Shown here in pieces: positions 1-8,367 of a stretch of 64,000 bases of DNA. The notes under the pieces were generated by a model. That model was not told the DNA's origin. It ran no database searches and was given only the letters and a program-made list of their open reading frames with translations. The position numbers and the translations under genes are program-made. The stretch is from an uncultured Chloroflexota bacterium. GTDB lineage: Bacteria > Chloroflexota > Anaerolineae > Anaerolineales > Anaerolineaceae. Location: positions 1 through 64,000 of the forward strand of contig CADACE010000015.1 of assembly GCA_902786265.1 (NCBI GenBank), read 5' to 3'. Position 1 is the first letter of the stretch. Each line of letters starts with the position of its first letter.

Positions 1-486
1 GCGGAGCCGCTCCATCAGGTGAAAGTAACGGTATTCCATATCCAGCAGCGCGTCATCCACAGCCTGATGCTGATCCATATATTCGGTGAGAGCCCGGTCA
101 ATCTTATTGAAATGGACGGCAGTCATGGTATAGAGATTGGCGGTGTTGAGCTCTGCCAGCTCCGGAAAGACATGCTTTTTCTGTTCCAGAGCATACTTCT
201 GCAGGCAGCTGCCGCCGAGATATTTGATGCCCTTCTCCAGCTGGGCAAGGCTTTTGAGATAGTCGGAGGAATGACGGTTGTATTTGACGGCCAGATCAAA
301 AACGGACTGAACTTTCGTGAACAGCTTCGCGCATACATCGTTAAATCCCGCTGGATCATCGAGGTATTCGTCGATCACTTCAAACGGCAGCTCGGTATCC
401 GCATCCGCGGAAACAGGCTCGTTTTCGCTTTTGCGCAGATATTCATCTGTTTCAGTGATCAGCAGTTCGCCGTTTGTCTGTGCCAT
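1..486 (-). CDS. Hypothetical protein, N-terminal part, cut by window edge
   Basis: The minus strand is open for 162 codons from an ATG at 486 to the left edge, with no stop, so only the N-terminus is here. An AAAGGGAA-type ribosome site lies just upstream of the ATG. The product is rich in Glu, Leu and Lys and starts MAQTNGELLITETDEYLRKS. It looks helical and soluble, with no signal peptide or membrane segment. I do not recognise the family and see no catalytic motif. The overlapping plus-strand frame is a shadow: it has no ribosome site and a biased composition. The gene is probably real; its function is unknown. Confidence 0.7.
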   Translation of the reverse strand, partial: MAQTNGELLITETDEYLRKSENEPVSADADTELPFEVIDEYLDDPAGFNDVCAKLFTKVQSVFDLAVKYNRHSSDYLKSLAQLEKGIKYLGGSCLQKYALEQKKHVFPELAELNTANLYTMTAVHFNKIDRALTEYMDQHQAVDDALLDMEYRYFHLMERLR

Positions 487-506
487 CCCGGGTTCCCTTT
501 CATAAG

Positions 507-635
507 AGTTTGAAGTGTTCAGAGTTCAGCGTTCAGTTAACTCCGGCATTCGTTGATTAGATACGAATCATCTTAGGATGATCGTGAAATTAACTTCACT
601 CTTCACACTTACTCTTCACACTTCAAACTTCAAAC
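507..635. repeat. Imperfect palindrome built of AACTTC/GAAGTG words
   Basis: The gap 487-1017 has no gene. Its first part is a degenerate inverted repeat. An 11-bp perfect outer stem joins 507-517 and 618-628, and inside it lie several approximate copies of TTCACACTTC/GAGTTCAGCGTTC. A small inner hairpin sits near 567-583. The same style of wordy intergenic palindrome recurs elsewhere in the window (2386-2470, 11888-12107). No T-run follows, so it is not a plain terminator. Confidence 0.6.
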
Positions 636-737
636 TTACAATAGAGTCTACCCCGAAACTTTCAAAAAGAAAACGGGCAATGTTGCCGGTTGACAAAACG
701 TAAAAAATATGGTAGGGATATAGAACAAAAACAAAAG

Positions 738-803
738 AGGTACAAAAGGGACAGGGCAAACTGTACCGATAACGGTACAGTTTGCCCTGTCCCTTTTGTA
801 CCT
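738..803. repeat. Perfect 30-bp inverted repeat with 6-nt loop
   Basis: Positions 738-767 and 774-803 are exact reverse complements around the loop GATAAC. The stem carries the word GGGACAGGG and ends in GTACC. There is no T-run, and the stem is far longer than the intrinsic terminators of this window (8-15 bp). It resembles REP-type or miniature palindromic elements mobilised by Y1 (RAYT/TnpA_REP) transposases, but no transposase is present here. The rest of the gap up to der is AT-rich and holds nothing else I can name. Confidence 0.85.
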
Positions 804-1017
804 GCCACCCTTGCAGCGAAACTTCTTATATGAAGAATCTTCATATATAAAACGAATCAGGATTACCCCACACATCATGGGAATCAGAATCTCTGATACC
901 TGACATCTGAATCCTTTTTCAAACTTTTCCGAAACTTCCCGACTTCTCAAAAAAGGGGCATCTTCATGGTAAAATAATGGTTTAGCTCAGTCAAAAAAGA
1001 CTGAAGGGGAGGTAAAG

Positions 1018-2385
1018 ATGACAAGGAAACCTGTAGTGGCTCTGGTCGGCCGTCCCAATGTCGGGAAAAGCACCTTATTCAATCGGCTCTCGGGGACCCG
1101 GGATGCTATTGTAGATGATGTACCGGGAACGACGCGGGACAGATTGTTCGGTCACGCCGAATGGTGCGGAACAGAATTCGACATCATCGATACCGGCGGG
1201 ATCGACCCGGAACAGGCGGGACAGAAGACACCTCTTTCCGTCGGTTCAGCCGATTTTATCTCCGAGATCAAAACCCAGGCAATTTTAGCGGTTGAAGAAG
1301 CGGACGTAGTCCTGTTCCTGACCGATTCCACCACCGGCGTTACTGCCGCGGACCGGGAGATCGCGCAGATCCTGCGCCGCCTGCAAAAAAATGTCGACGG
1401 CAAACGCACGCCCCCGGTACTTCTGGTCGTCAACAAAGCCGATTCCAACAACCTGCGGGCAAACGTTCCTGAATTTTATGAACTCGGGATGGGCGATCCT
1501 TACCCGATTTCAGCTATTCACGGCACCGAGACCGGCGACCTGCTGGACGCGCTCTGTGCCCTTTTCCCGGAACAGGAAGAGGAAGAAGAGGACGACAGCG
1601 TCAAAATCGCCATTGTCGGGCGCCCGAATGTCGGGAAATCCAGCCTGCTGAACCGCCTCTGCGGTGAAGACCGTGTGATCGTCAGCGACATTCCCGGAAC
1701 CACCCGTGATGCCATTGACACCAAACTGATGGTCGATGATGTTCCCGTCACGCTGGTAGATACCGCAGGGATCCGCCGCAAGGGGAAAGTGGAAGCGGGC
1801 GTTGAGAAATATTCGGTGATCCGCTCCATGCGTGTGATCGAGGAAGCGGATGTATCACTGCTGGTCATTGATGCCACCCAGGGTATTTCCACCCAGGAAG
1901 CCCACATTGCCGGCTATATTCTGGAGGCCTGGAAGAGCGTTGTGGTAGTCGTCAACAAATGGGACGCGATCGAAAAAGATACCTACACCATGCAGCAATT
2001 CACGGAAAAGATCCGCAAAGACCTGAACTTTCTGGATTATGTTCCGATCCTTTTCGTTTCCGCGAAGACCGGGCAGCGAACCAACCAGATCCTGCCGACC
2101 GCGCTGCAGGTACAGGAACAGCGTCTGGTCCGCATTCCTACCTCCGCGCTCAATGACGCGATCCATGAAGCCCAGGATAAACATCACGCCACATCTAAAT
2201 CCGGGCGTTCCCTGCAGATGTATTACGCGACGCAGGTCCGGTCCGATCCGCCAACGTTCATGATTTATGTCAACGATCCGGATCTCGCGCACTTCACCTA
2301 CAAACGCTATCTGGAAAATCAACTGCGGGAAAAATTCGGGTTCGTCGGTACGCCGATCCGCTTTGTGTTCAAGGCGAGAAGGTAG
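1018..2385 (+). CDS. der: Ribosome biogenesis GTPase Der (EngA)
   Basis: Der is an essential double GTPase that acts in maturation of the 50S ribosomal subunit. Both G domains are visible. G1 has a GRPNVGKS P-loop at about residue 11, a DTGG switch and NKAD. G2 has a second GRPNVGKS near residue 201, a DTAG switch and NKWD. An acidic Glu/Asp linker near residues 185-193 separates them, and a KH-like RNA-binding region ends the protein. At 455 residues it has the usual family length. A GGGGAGG ribosome site precedes the ATG. The gap to lepB holds a repeat, so the two may not be cotranscribed. Confidence 0.97.
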   Translation: MTRKPVVALVGRPNVGKSTLFNRLSGTRDAIVDDVPGTTRDRLFGHAEWCGTEFDIIDTGGIDPEQAGQKTPLSVGSADFISEIKTQAILAVEEADVVLFLTDSTTGVTAADREIAQILRRLQKNVDGKRTPPVLLVVNKADSNNLRANVPEFYELGMGDPYPISAIHGTETGDLLDALCALFPEQEEEEEDDSVKIAIVGRPNVGKSSLLNRLCGEDRVIVSDIPGTTRDAIDTKLMVDDVPVTLVDTAGIRRKGKVEAGVEKYSVIRSMRVIEEADVSLLVIDATQGISTQEAHIAGYILEAWKSVVVVVNKWDAIEKDTYTMQQFTEKIRKDLNFLDYVPILFVSAKTGQRTNQILPTALQVQEQRLVRIPTSALNDAIHEAQDKHHATSKSGRSLQMYYATQVRSDPPTFMIYVNDPDLAHFTYKRYLENQLREKFGFVGTPIRFVFKARR

Positions 2386-2470
2386 GATCAGGGATCAGGG
2401 GCCAGGAGCCAGGGACCAGGTGTCTGGGGCCAGGCAGCAACCAACCACCAGACACCAGCAACCAGCCACT
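2386..2470. repeat. Intergenic word repeat (ATCAGGG/GCCAGG/ACCAG)
   Basis: Directly after der comes a tract of short related words: GATCAGGG, GCCAGGAGCCAGG, then CCAACCACCAGACACCAGCAACCAG. The two halves are roughly self-complementary, with GGTGTCTGG near 2417 pairing with CCAGACACC near 2448. It contains TCAGGGATCAGG at 2388-2399, which recurs exactly at 39602-39613. Strand composition switches from G-rich to C-rich across the tract, as expected of an imperfect hairpin. Confidence 0.65.
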
Positions 2471-2539
2471 AAAATAATCAGATATTAATAGCATTTTTAC
2501 ATTTCAGGTGTATGATTAGGAGAATAGAGGAATTTTTAA

Positions 2540-3139
2540 ATGGCAAAGAATATAAAAAACAGAAAATCCTATACTAAAGAAATTAACGAAGCGGAGAAAC
2601 CAAAACAGAAACCGAAGTGGCGTGAGATCGTAGAAGACATCCTGCTTGCCGTTGTGCTCTATTTTGCAATCGACTTCTGCATCGGCCGCTTCCGCGTTGA
2701 AAACATTTCCATGGAAACGACCTTCCACGAAGGACAGCTTGTGATGGTGAACAAACTGAATTACAAATTCAGTGAACCCCGCCGCGGGGACGTAGTGATT
2801 TTCCATTCTCCCGTTGATCCGGGAAAGGATTATATCAAGCGGATGATCGGCCTGCCGGGCGACCATGTAGAGGTCACGGACGGCGAGCTTTACATCAACG
2901 GTGAAAAAATCGAAGAACCCTGGCTGCACGAACCGATGCAATATTCCGGGTCATGGGATGTCGGTGAAGGGCAATATTTCGTTTTGGGCGATAACCGGAA
3001 CCATTCCTCCGATTCCCACGTCTGGGGCGGCGTCCCGAAGAAGAACCTGATCGGAAATGCTTTCTTCCGTTACTGGCCGCTCAACCGGATCAGTGTGATC
3101 CGCGACAGCATCGCGCTTACCGCAGACAGTTCAAAATAA
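2540..3139 (+). CDS. lepB: Signal peptidase I
   Basis: This membrane serine protease removes signal peptides from exported proteins. At 199 residues it matches the short Gram-positive-type enzyme. A basic N-terminus (about 1-28) leads into one membrane segment (about 31-48). The catalytic Ser is in ENISMETTF (Ser57) and the general base Lys in DYIKRMIGLPGD (Lys100). The LGDNRNHSSDSHVWG box follows. The usual Pro of the SMxPT motif is Thr here (SMETT), a minor oddity. The window encodes several signal-peptide proteins that are likely substrates. The ygiT-type gene follows 13 bp later. Confidence 0.95.
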   Translation: MAKNIKNRKSYTKEINEAEKPKQKPKWREIVEDILLAVVLYFAIDFCIGRFRVENISMETTFHEGQLVMVNKLNYKFSEPRRGDVVIFHSPVDPGKDYIKRMIGLPGDHVEVTDGELYINGEKIEEPWLHEPMQYSGSWDVGEGQYFVLGDNRNHSSDSHVWGGVPKKNLIGNAFFRYWPLNRISVIRDSIALTADSSK

Positions 3140-3152
3140 AGGAATTTGATAT

Positions 3153-3452
3153 ATGGACGAAGAAAGAAAATATTGTCCTGAGTGCCAGGTCGGCGTCATT
3201 CGGCGGAAAAAAGGGACTTATTATACCTGGATCGAAAATGAGATCGTCATCGTTCCGGATTTTCCCTGCTGGGTCTGCGATGTATGCGGGCACCGCGACT
3301 GGGATCAGGGTGCTGTCTTTAATCTGGGAATGATCCTCTCACCGGCAGCAGGGACCCCTGCTTTTGACCGCATCGCGAACATTCCCGCGGGAGCGAACAG
3401 CGATAAAGACAAAACGATCAGAAAACCCAAAGCGCGCCGGTCCGCCCTGTAA
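3153..3452 (+). CDS. YgiT-type zinc-finger protein
   Basis: This is a 99-residue protein with CPEC near residue 8 and CDVCGHRD near residue 42. The pair forms the zinc ribbon of the YgiT/MqsA N-terminal family. The motif PDFPCWVCDVCG is typical of that family. Canonical MqsA antitoxins add a helix-turn-helix domain, but here the C-terminus is only a short basic tail (KPKARR). No toxin partner lies beside it, so an antitoxin role is not supported. It sits 13 bp after lepB and ends in a strong terminator, so it is probably the last gene of that unit. Confidence 0.8.
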   Translation: MDEERKYCPECQVGVIRRKKGTYYTWIENEIVIVPDFPCWVCDVCGHRDWDQGAVFNLGMILSPAAGTPAFDRIANIPAGANSDKDKTIRKPKARRSAL

Positions 3453-3477
3453 ACGTGGAAATTAAATCAATAATGTG

Positions 3478-3507
3478 AAAACTGCCTTATAAAAGGCAGT
3501 TTTTTTA
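3478..3507 (+). terminator. Rho-independent terminator after the zinc-finger gene
   Basis: The stem ACTGCCTT/AAGGCAGT has a 5-nt loop, an A-run on the left and seven Ts on the right, 25 bp after the stop codon. The rest of the gap up to pckA is AT-rich and probably holds the pckA promoter, but I cannot fix a -35/-10 pair with 17-bp spacing. Confidence 0.9.
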
Positions 3508-3666
3508 TGAATAACCTTTTTTCTTAAGAATCGTTGATTAGTGATAGAATATTATAAGGCGATAAGTATTATATTCATCATTGCCTGCATTTTCATGCAA
3601 TGAGATTTAATAAATATCAAAAGAAATTATATCGATACTTCATCATATAGAAAAGAGGATTTTGTG

Positions 3667-5283
3667 ATGGCAGATATCAATCTCGAAAAATATGGGATTA
3701 ACGGAACTACCGAAATCGTTTATAACCCTTCGTATGAATTACTCTTCGAAGAAGAAATGAAACCCGAACTGACCGGCTATGAAAAAGGTCAGCTCACCGA
3801 ACTGGGTGCCGTCAATGTGATGACCGGCGTCTACACCGGACGTTCCCCTAAAGATAAATACATCGTCATGGATGAAAATTCCAAAAACACCGTTTGGTGG
3901 AACAGCCCGGAATATCCGAATGACAACCACGTTCTCAGTGAAGAGAATTGGGCTGCGCTGAAAGATATCGCCGTAAAAGAACTTTCCGGCAAGCGTCTTT
4001 TTGTCGTGGATGCCTTCTGCGGTGCCAACCATGACACCCGCATGGCTGTCCGCTTCATCATGGAAGTTGCCTGGCAGGCTCACTTCGTCCGCAACATGTT
4101 CATCAAACCGACAGCGGAAGAAGAAGCTGAATTCACTCCGGATTTCACTGTTTACTGCGCTTCTCTGGCCAAGGTCGAGAACTACAAGGAAATGGGCCTG
4201 AACTCCGAAACAGCCGTTGCCTTCAACATCACCTCCCGTGAACAGGTCATCATCAACACCTGGTACGGCGGCGAAATGAAGAAAGGTATGTTCTCCATGA
4301 TGAACTACTACCTGCCGCTGAAGGGCATTGCCGCGATGCACTGCTCCGCCAACACCGATATGGAAGGCAACCACACCGCCATCTTCTTCGGTCTCTCCGG
4401 CACCGGCAAGACCACCCTTTCCACCGACCCGAAACGTCTGCTCATCGGCGACGATGAACACGGCTGGGATGACGAAGGCGTCTTCAACTTCGAAGGCGGC
4501 TGCTACGCGAAAGTCATCAACCTCGATAAGGATTCCGAACCTGACATCTACAACGCTATCCGCCGCGACGCGCTGCTGGAAAACGTCACCGTTGACGAAA
4601 ACGGCAAGATCGACTTCGCTGACAAGTCCGTCACCGAAAACACCCGTGTTTCCTACCCGATCGAACACATTGAAAAGATCGTCAAGAACGTCCGCCCGAT
4701 CTCTTCCGGCCCTGCTGCCGAGAACGTGATCTTCCTTTCCGCAGATGCTTTCGGCGTACTGCCTCCGGTCTCTATCCTGACCCCGGAACAGACCCAGTAC
4801 TACTTCCTGTCCGGCTTCACCGCCAAGCTCGCCGGTACCGAACGCGGTATCACCGAACCGACCCCGACCTTCTCTGCCTGCTTCGGCCAGGCTTTTCTGG
4901 AACTGCACCCGACAAAATACGGTGAAGAACTGGTGAAACGCATGCAGCAGTCCGGCGCCAAGGCTTACCTGGTCAACACTGGCTGGAACGGCACCGGCAA
5001 GCGCATTTCCATCAAGGATACCCGCGGCATCATTGACGCCATCCTGAACGGCGACGTCCTGAAAGCCCCGACCAAGCAGATCCCGTTCTTCAATTTTGAA
5101 GTCCCGACCGAACTGCCGGGTGTGGATCCTGCCATTCTTGACCCGCGCGACACCTATGCCGATGCTTCCGAATGGGAAACCAAGGCAAAGGATCTGGCCG
5201 GCCGCTTCATCAAGAACTTCAAGAAATACGAAACCAACGAAGCCGGCAAGGCCCTCGTCGCCGCCGGTCCGAAGCTTGACTGA
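3667..5283 (+). CDS. pckA: Phosphoenolpyruvate carboxykinase (ATP)
   Basis: The enzyme interconverts oxaloacetate plus ATP with PEP, CO2 and ADP. In fermenters it often runs toward CO2 fixation and succinate. The 538-residue product shows the PEPCK-specific P-loop [10 protein letters not shown] near residue 240, the metal site LIGDDEHGW about 20 residues later, and the substrate-binding TGRSPKDK near residue 58. A GTG lies one codon upstream, but I take the ATG at 3667 because it is better spaced from the AGAGG at about 3653. The gene is monocistronic, ending in a strong hairpin. Its codon use is very C-ending in the third position compared with neighbours, which suggests high expression. Confidence 0.97.
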   Translation: MADINLEKYGINGTTEIVYNPSYELLFEEEMKPELTGYEKGQLTELGAVNVMTGVYTGRSPKDKYIVMDENSKNTVWWNSPEYPNDNHVLSEENWAALKDIAVKELSGKRLFVVDAFCGANHDTRMAVRFIMEVAWQAHFVRNMFIKPTAEEEAEFTPDFTVYCASLAKVENYKEMGLNSETAVAFNITSREQVIINTWYGGEMKKGMFSMMNYYLPLKGIAAMHCSANTDMEGNHTAIFFGLSGTGKTTLSTDPKRLLIGDDEHGWDDEGVFNFEGGCYAKVINLDKDSEPDIYNAIRRDALLENVTVDENGKIDFADKSVTENTRVSYPIEHIEKIVKNVRPISSGPAAENVIFLSADAFGVLPPVSILTPEQTQYYFLSGFTAKLAGTERGITEPTPTFSACFGQAFLELHPTKYGEELVKRMQQSGAKAYLVNTGWNGTGKRISIKDTRGIIDAILNGDVLKAPTKQIPFFNFEVPTELPGVDPAILDPRDTYADASEWETKAKDLAGRFIKNFKKYETNEAGKALVAAGPKLD

Positions 5284-5303
5284 TTCGTATCAAATGTGTT
5301 ATG

Positions 5304-5333
5304 AAAACAGCGGGTGTATCCCGCTGTTTTTTT
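5304..5333 (+). terminator. Terminator after pckA
   Basis: The stem AAAACAGCGGG pairs with CCCGCTGTTTT around a 5-nt loop and is followed by Ts, 20 bp after the pckA stop. Confidence 0.92.
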
Positions 5334-5365
5334 GCATCTTCTGAAACCATAAGGAGAAAAGTATC

Positions 5366-5818
5366 ATGCTTGAAATCGGAACAAAAGCCCCGGAATTTTC
5401 CCTGCCGGATCAAAACGGGGAAATGAAAAGTTTATCGGATTATAAAGGACAGAAAGTGATCCTCTATTTCTACCCGAAGGATATGACCTCAGGATGTACC
5501 AAACAGGCCTGCGGATTCGGTGAAATGTATCCGCAGTTCCGCGAAAAGGGAGCCGTCGTCCTGGGCGTCAGCAAAGACAGCGTTGCTTCACACAAGAAAT
5601 TTGAAGAAAAATACGGGCTGCCCTTCACCCTGCTTGCCGACACCGAACTGGAAGTCATCAAGGCTTACGATGTCTGGAAAGAAAAGAAGCTTTACGGAAA
5701 AACTTCCATGGGTGTGGTCCGCACCACGTATCTGATCGATGAGGAAGGGACTATCATCAAAGCATTTGACAAGGTAAAGGCCGCGGAAAACCCGGCACAG
5801 ATGATGGGTGAGCTGTAA
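5366..5818 (+). CDS. bcp: Thioredoxin-dependent peroxiredoxin (Bcp/PrxQ type)
   Basis: This thiol peroxidase reduces hydrogen peroxide and organic hydroperoxides in the cytoplasm. The 150-residue protein has the PrxQ signature KDMTSGCTKQAC. The peroxidatic Cys is Cys44 and the resolving Cys49 lies five residues later, the atypical 2-Cys arrangement. FYPKD precedes it and the AhpC/TSA fold covers the whole length. A good AAGGAG site precedes the ATG. It is bounded by terminators on both sides, so it is likely a single-gene unit. With the glutathione-peroxidase-like protein at 11.2 kb it forms part of an oxidative-stress set. Confidence 0.95.
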   Translation: MLEIGTKAPEFSLPDQNGEMKSLSDYKGQKVILYFYPKDMTSGCTKQACGFGEMYPQFREKGAVVLGVSKDSVASHKKFEEKYGLPFTLLADTELEVIKAYDVWKEKKLYGKTSMGVVRTTYLIDEEGTIIKAFDKVKAAENPAQMMGEL

Positions 5819-5844
5819 GCCGAACCGACTGAAATCATAATGTA

Positions 5845-5879
5845 ATAACAAAAGGCGGCCCTGAGCCGTCTTTTGTTAT
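5845..5879 (+). terminator. Terminator after bcp
   Basis: A 15-bp stem (ATAACAAAAGGCGGC with its complement, one G-T pair) has a 5-nt loop. The right arm supplies the T-run. Confidence 0.85.
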
Positions 5880-5920
5880 AATAAACGGCAGTTTTTTGAG
5901 GTCAGCGTTTAATTTTCATT

Positions 5921-6607
5921 ATGAATTCATCGGTTGTAAGATCGGCATTTTTCAAATCCCTGCCGGTGATGGCGGGATATGTGGTTCTGGGTATCGGTTT
6001 CGGCATCCTGCTGCAGAAAGCAGGGTACGGCGTACTGTGGGCATTCGCCATGAGCCTGCTCATCTATGCCGGTTCCATGCAGTATGTCGGCATCGGGCTC
6101 ATCACCGGCGGTGCTTCTGTCCTCACCACTTTCATCACCACGATCATGGTAAACGCCCGTCACCTGTTTTACAGCATTTCCATGATCGACCGTTATAAAG
6201 ATTCCGGAAAATACAAGCCTTATCTGATCTTCGCACTCACGGATGAGACCTATTCCCTGCTTTGCGACGGGCATGCTCCCACGGAAGGCGACCCGAATCT
6301 TTACCGCTTCCTGGTCTCACTGTTTGATCACTGCTACTGGGTAACAGGCAGCGTTCTGGGCAGCCTGCTGGGTGCGGTGATCCCTTTCTCGACCGCGGGA
6401 ATAGAGTTTTCCATGACCGCGCTGTTTATCGCGTCCTTTACGGAACAATGGCTCAGTACCCATGACCATATTCCGGCGCTTACCGGTCTGCTCAGTACAC
6501 TGCTTTGCCTGCTGATCTTCGGCGCCGAACGCTTTTTGATCCCGGCAATGCTGCTCATCACGCTGCTGCTCACGATCCTGCGCAGACGGGAGGAGAAGGT
6601 ATTATGA
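5921..6607 (+). CDS. azlC: AzlC-family branched-chain amino acid exporter, large subunit
   Basis: AzlC with AzlD forms an exporter for branched-chain amino acids and toxic analogues in the cytoplasmic membrane. The 228-residue product has several hydrophobic helices and the family pattern near the N-terminus (AFFKSLPVMAGYVVLGIGFG). It contains MVNARHLFYS near residue 76 and the conserved ALTDETYSL box. Its stop overlaps the azlD start in ATGA, which indicates translational coupling. The ATG at 5921 lacks a well-spaced ribosome site (GAGG lies about 20 bp upstream), so the exact start is less certain. Confidence 0.92.
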   Translation: MNSSVVRSAFFKSLPVMAGYVVLGIGFGILLQKAGYGVLWAFAMSLLIYAGSMQYVGIGLITGGASVLTTFITTIMVNARHLFYSISMIDRYKDSGKYKPYLIFALTDETYSLLCDGHAPTEGDPNLYRFLVSLFDHCYWVTGSVLGSLLGAVIPFSTAGIEFSMTALFIASFTEQWLSTHDHIPALTGLLSTLLCLLIFGAERFLIPAMLLITLLLTILRRREEKVL

Positions 6608-6915
6608 ACGCAGCTGTCCTCATCGCAGTCATGTCACTGACAACCATCCTGCTTCGTTTTCTGCCGTTCCTGATCTTCCGGAAGCAGACCCCGCCTTACA
6701 TCACGTATCTCGGGAAAGTACTGCCGCCGGCGATCATCGGCATGCTGGTGGTTTACTGTCTGAAAGATGTCACGATCATGTCCCATCCGCACGGACTTCC
6801 GGAACTGATAGCCTCTCTCACCGTGATCGTGCTGCAGGTTGTGAAGCGCAATTCCCTGCTGAGTATTCTCTCCGGAACAGCCGTCTATATGCTGCTGATA
6901 CAGCTGATATTCTGA
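6604..6915 (+). CDS. azlD: AzlD-family branched-chain amino acid exporter, small subunit
   Basis: This 103-residue, four-helix membrane protein starts at the ATG that overlaps the azlC stop by 4 nt, after GGAGAAGG. AzlD hallmarks are visible: an N-terminal TTILLRFLPFLIF segment and the KVLPPAIIGMLVVYCL helix. It is the partner of AzlC in the exporter. A longer reading from 6505 would run deep into azlC and lacks a ribosome site. No dedicated regulator (AzlB/Lrp type) is adjacent. Confidence 0.92.
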   Translation: MNAAVLIAVMSLTTILLRFLPFLIFRKQTPPYITYLGKVLPPAIIGMLVVYCLKDVTIMSHPHGLPELIASLTVIVLQVVKRNSLLSILSGTAVYMLLIQLIF

Positions 6916-7051
6916 GTATTCCCGCAATTGAAGAGAAGGTTCCCTTCGTTCCGTGAATCGTGATATGATTGTAATGTGATAATTATTTAATTTCTGAATA
7001 GCAGCTCTTCAGAATCCGCTGACAAAAAGCTCCGTTCCCGCGAAATCGGGC

Positions 7052-7093
7052 GGACAGTTCCTCTCGGCGCAGACGCCCCGGGTGAACCGTCCC
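7052..7093. repeat. REP-like hairpin with GGACnGTTC ends
   Basis: In the gap 6916-7135, GGACAGTTCCTCTCGG (7052-7067) is roughly the reverse complement of CCGGGTGAACCGTCC (7078-7092). A partial relative, GGTTCCCTTCGTTCC, occurs upstream near 6951. The same arms reappear at 54400-54433. No T-run follows and it sits upstream of a gene, so I class it as a repeat or regulatory hairpin rather than a terminator. Confidence 0.55.
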
Positions 7094-7135
7094 GGAGAAG
7101 GTTTTGAACAGATACCCTGAACAAAGGAGAAAATT

Positions 7136-7453
7136 ATGCTGAAAATTTACGGAAGTGAACTGTGCCCCGATTGTGTGGCATGCAAAGCGGCTTTTGACGC
7201 TAATGACATCTCATATGATTTCGTGAACATTACCGGCTCCATGCGGAACCTCAAGGAATTTCTGAAACACCGGGACAGCGATCCGGTGTTTGATGACGCC
7301 AGGAAAAACGGGTACGTCGGGATCCCGGCCCTGATGTCTGAAGACGGCAGCATTACCCTCGACTGGGAAGCCCTTCTTGCTGCAAAAGGCATCCCCACCG
7401 TTCCCGCAGAACCGGCCGGAAAAGCCTGCCGTATTGATGGAACCGGATGCTGA
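7136..7453 (+). CDS. Glutaredoxin-like protein
   Basis: The 105-residue protein opens with a beta-strand and the redox motif ELCPDCVAC (CPDC at about residues 9-12), then FVNITGSMRNLKEFLKHRD. This matches the glutaredoxin-related proteins found in anaerobes. A GIPAL loop near residue 63 corresponds to the cis-Pro of thioredoxin folds. AAAGGAG lies upstream. It is followed after 6 bp by a membrane iron-sulfur protein, so the two are likely cotranscribed. A dithiol/disulfide redox role is inferred; its natural partner cannot be read from the sequence. Confidence 0.85.
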   Translation: MLKIYGSELCPDCVACKAAFDANDISYDFVNITGSMRNLKEFLKHRDSDPVFDDARKNGYVGIPALMSEDGSITLDWEALLAAKGIPTVPAEPAGKACRIDGTGC

Positions 7454-7459
7454 CACATT

Positions 7460-8296
7460 ATGGACGATCAAAAGAATATCAAAAAATATCTTCTGCCGCT
7501 CATCATGCTCGCTGTTTTTGAAGCAGTGGCGGTGACCCTTTGGCTCACAAAAGACAACCTGTTTTACCTCTTCAACTTCAGCTACATCGGCTGCTCGATC
7601 GCGCTGGGGATGTTCCTGTATATCCGGAAATACCGTCATGCCCGGCGGGTCGTCCAGCTGCTGGTCGGTCTGTATATGCTGGTATATCTCGGCATCATCT
7701 GCAGGGAGAACATGCAGATCGAGGGATTCTGGTATTACCTCTTCACCGGCGTATTTGAGGCGGCAACGATCCATTATGCCGTGGCAAAGATTTTCGGTCC
7801 GCTGCTGTTTGGACGGGGCTGGTGCGGATATGCCTGCTGGACCGCCATGGTTCTTGATTTTCTGCCCTATAAAGTCCCGCAGCAGCCGCGGAAAAAGATC
7901 GGCTGGATCCGTTACATAACCTTCGTGCTTTCGCTGGTCTTCGTCGCGGCATTGTTCCTGACGCATGTCGGCAGCCTCGAAAAGATCATGTTTTGGGCTT
8001 TTCTGATCGGCAATGTCTTATATTATGCTGCCGGCATCATTCTGGCATTCGCTTTCAAAGACAACCGGGCTTTCTGCAAGTATATCTGCCCGATCACGGT
8101 TTTTCTGAAACCGATGAGCTATTTTTCCCTGATGAGGGTCAAATGCGACAAAAGCAAATGTGTCTCCTGCGGGAAATGCAAACGCGTCTGCCCGATGGAT
8201 GTGGATGTGACCGATAACTCACGGCAGCGGAAGAACGGGACGGAGTGCATCCTCTGTATGGAATGTGTCAAAGCCTGTCCGAAAAAGGCGCTGTAA
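7460..8296 (+). CDS. Membrane-bound 4Fe-4S binding protein (NapH/NosR-like)
   Basis: The 278-residue protein has about five membrane helices followed by two ferredoxin-type cluster sites. Within the membrane part it has the family motifs GRGWCGYACW near residue 120 and FCKYICPITVFLKP near residue 206. The clusters are CDKSKCVSCGKCKRVCP and CILCMECVKACP at the C-terminus. NapH, NosR and YccM-like proteins pass electrons across or along the membrane to reductases. No terminal reductase is adjacent. Its only close partner is the glutaredoxin-like gene 6 bp upstream, which suggests thiol/ferredoxin electron transfer (inference). Confidence 0.88.
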   Translation: MDDQKNIKKYLLPLIMLAVFEAVAVTLWLTKDNLFYLFNFSYIGCSIALGMFLYIRKYRHARRVVQLLVGLYMLVYLGIICRENMQIEGFWYYLFTGVFEAATIHYAVAKIFGPLLFGRGWCGYACWTAMVLDFLPYKVPQQPRKKIGWIRYITFVLSLVFVAALFLTHVGSLEKIMFWAFLIGNVLYYAAGIILAFAFKDNRAFCKYICPITVFLKPMSYFSLMRVKCDKSKCVSCGKCKRVCPMDVDVTDNSRQRKNGTECILCMECVKACPKKAL

Positions 8297-8305
8297 AAAT
8301 TCAAA

Positions 8306-8345
8306 AGAGGGGCGGTTTCATTCATACCGTCCCTCTCTGTTTTAA
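8306..8345. terminator. Bidirectional terminator between the ferredoxin gene and larC
   Basis: The stem AGAGGGGCGGT/ACCGTCCCTCT (one G-T pair) has a 9-nt loop with Ts on the right and As on the left. It can serve both the plus-strand gene ending at 8296 and minus-strand larC ending at 8368. Confidence 0.85.
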
Positions 8346-8367
8346 GATAACACCCCTGCTGCAATTT

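Noticed and set aside
19..513. Plus-strand open frame of 164 codons at the left edge
   Set aside because: It overlaps the minus-strand gene 1-486, which has a ribosome site and normal composition, while this frame has none and is rich in Phe, Ile and Cys.
3739..4908. Long minus-strand frame opposite pckA
   Set aside because: It is a shadow created by the strong third-position bias of pckA; it has no ribosome site and no protein resemblance.
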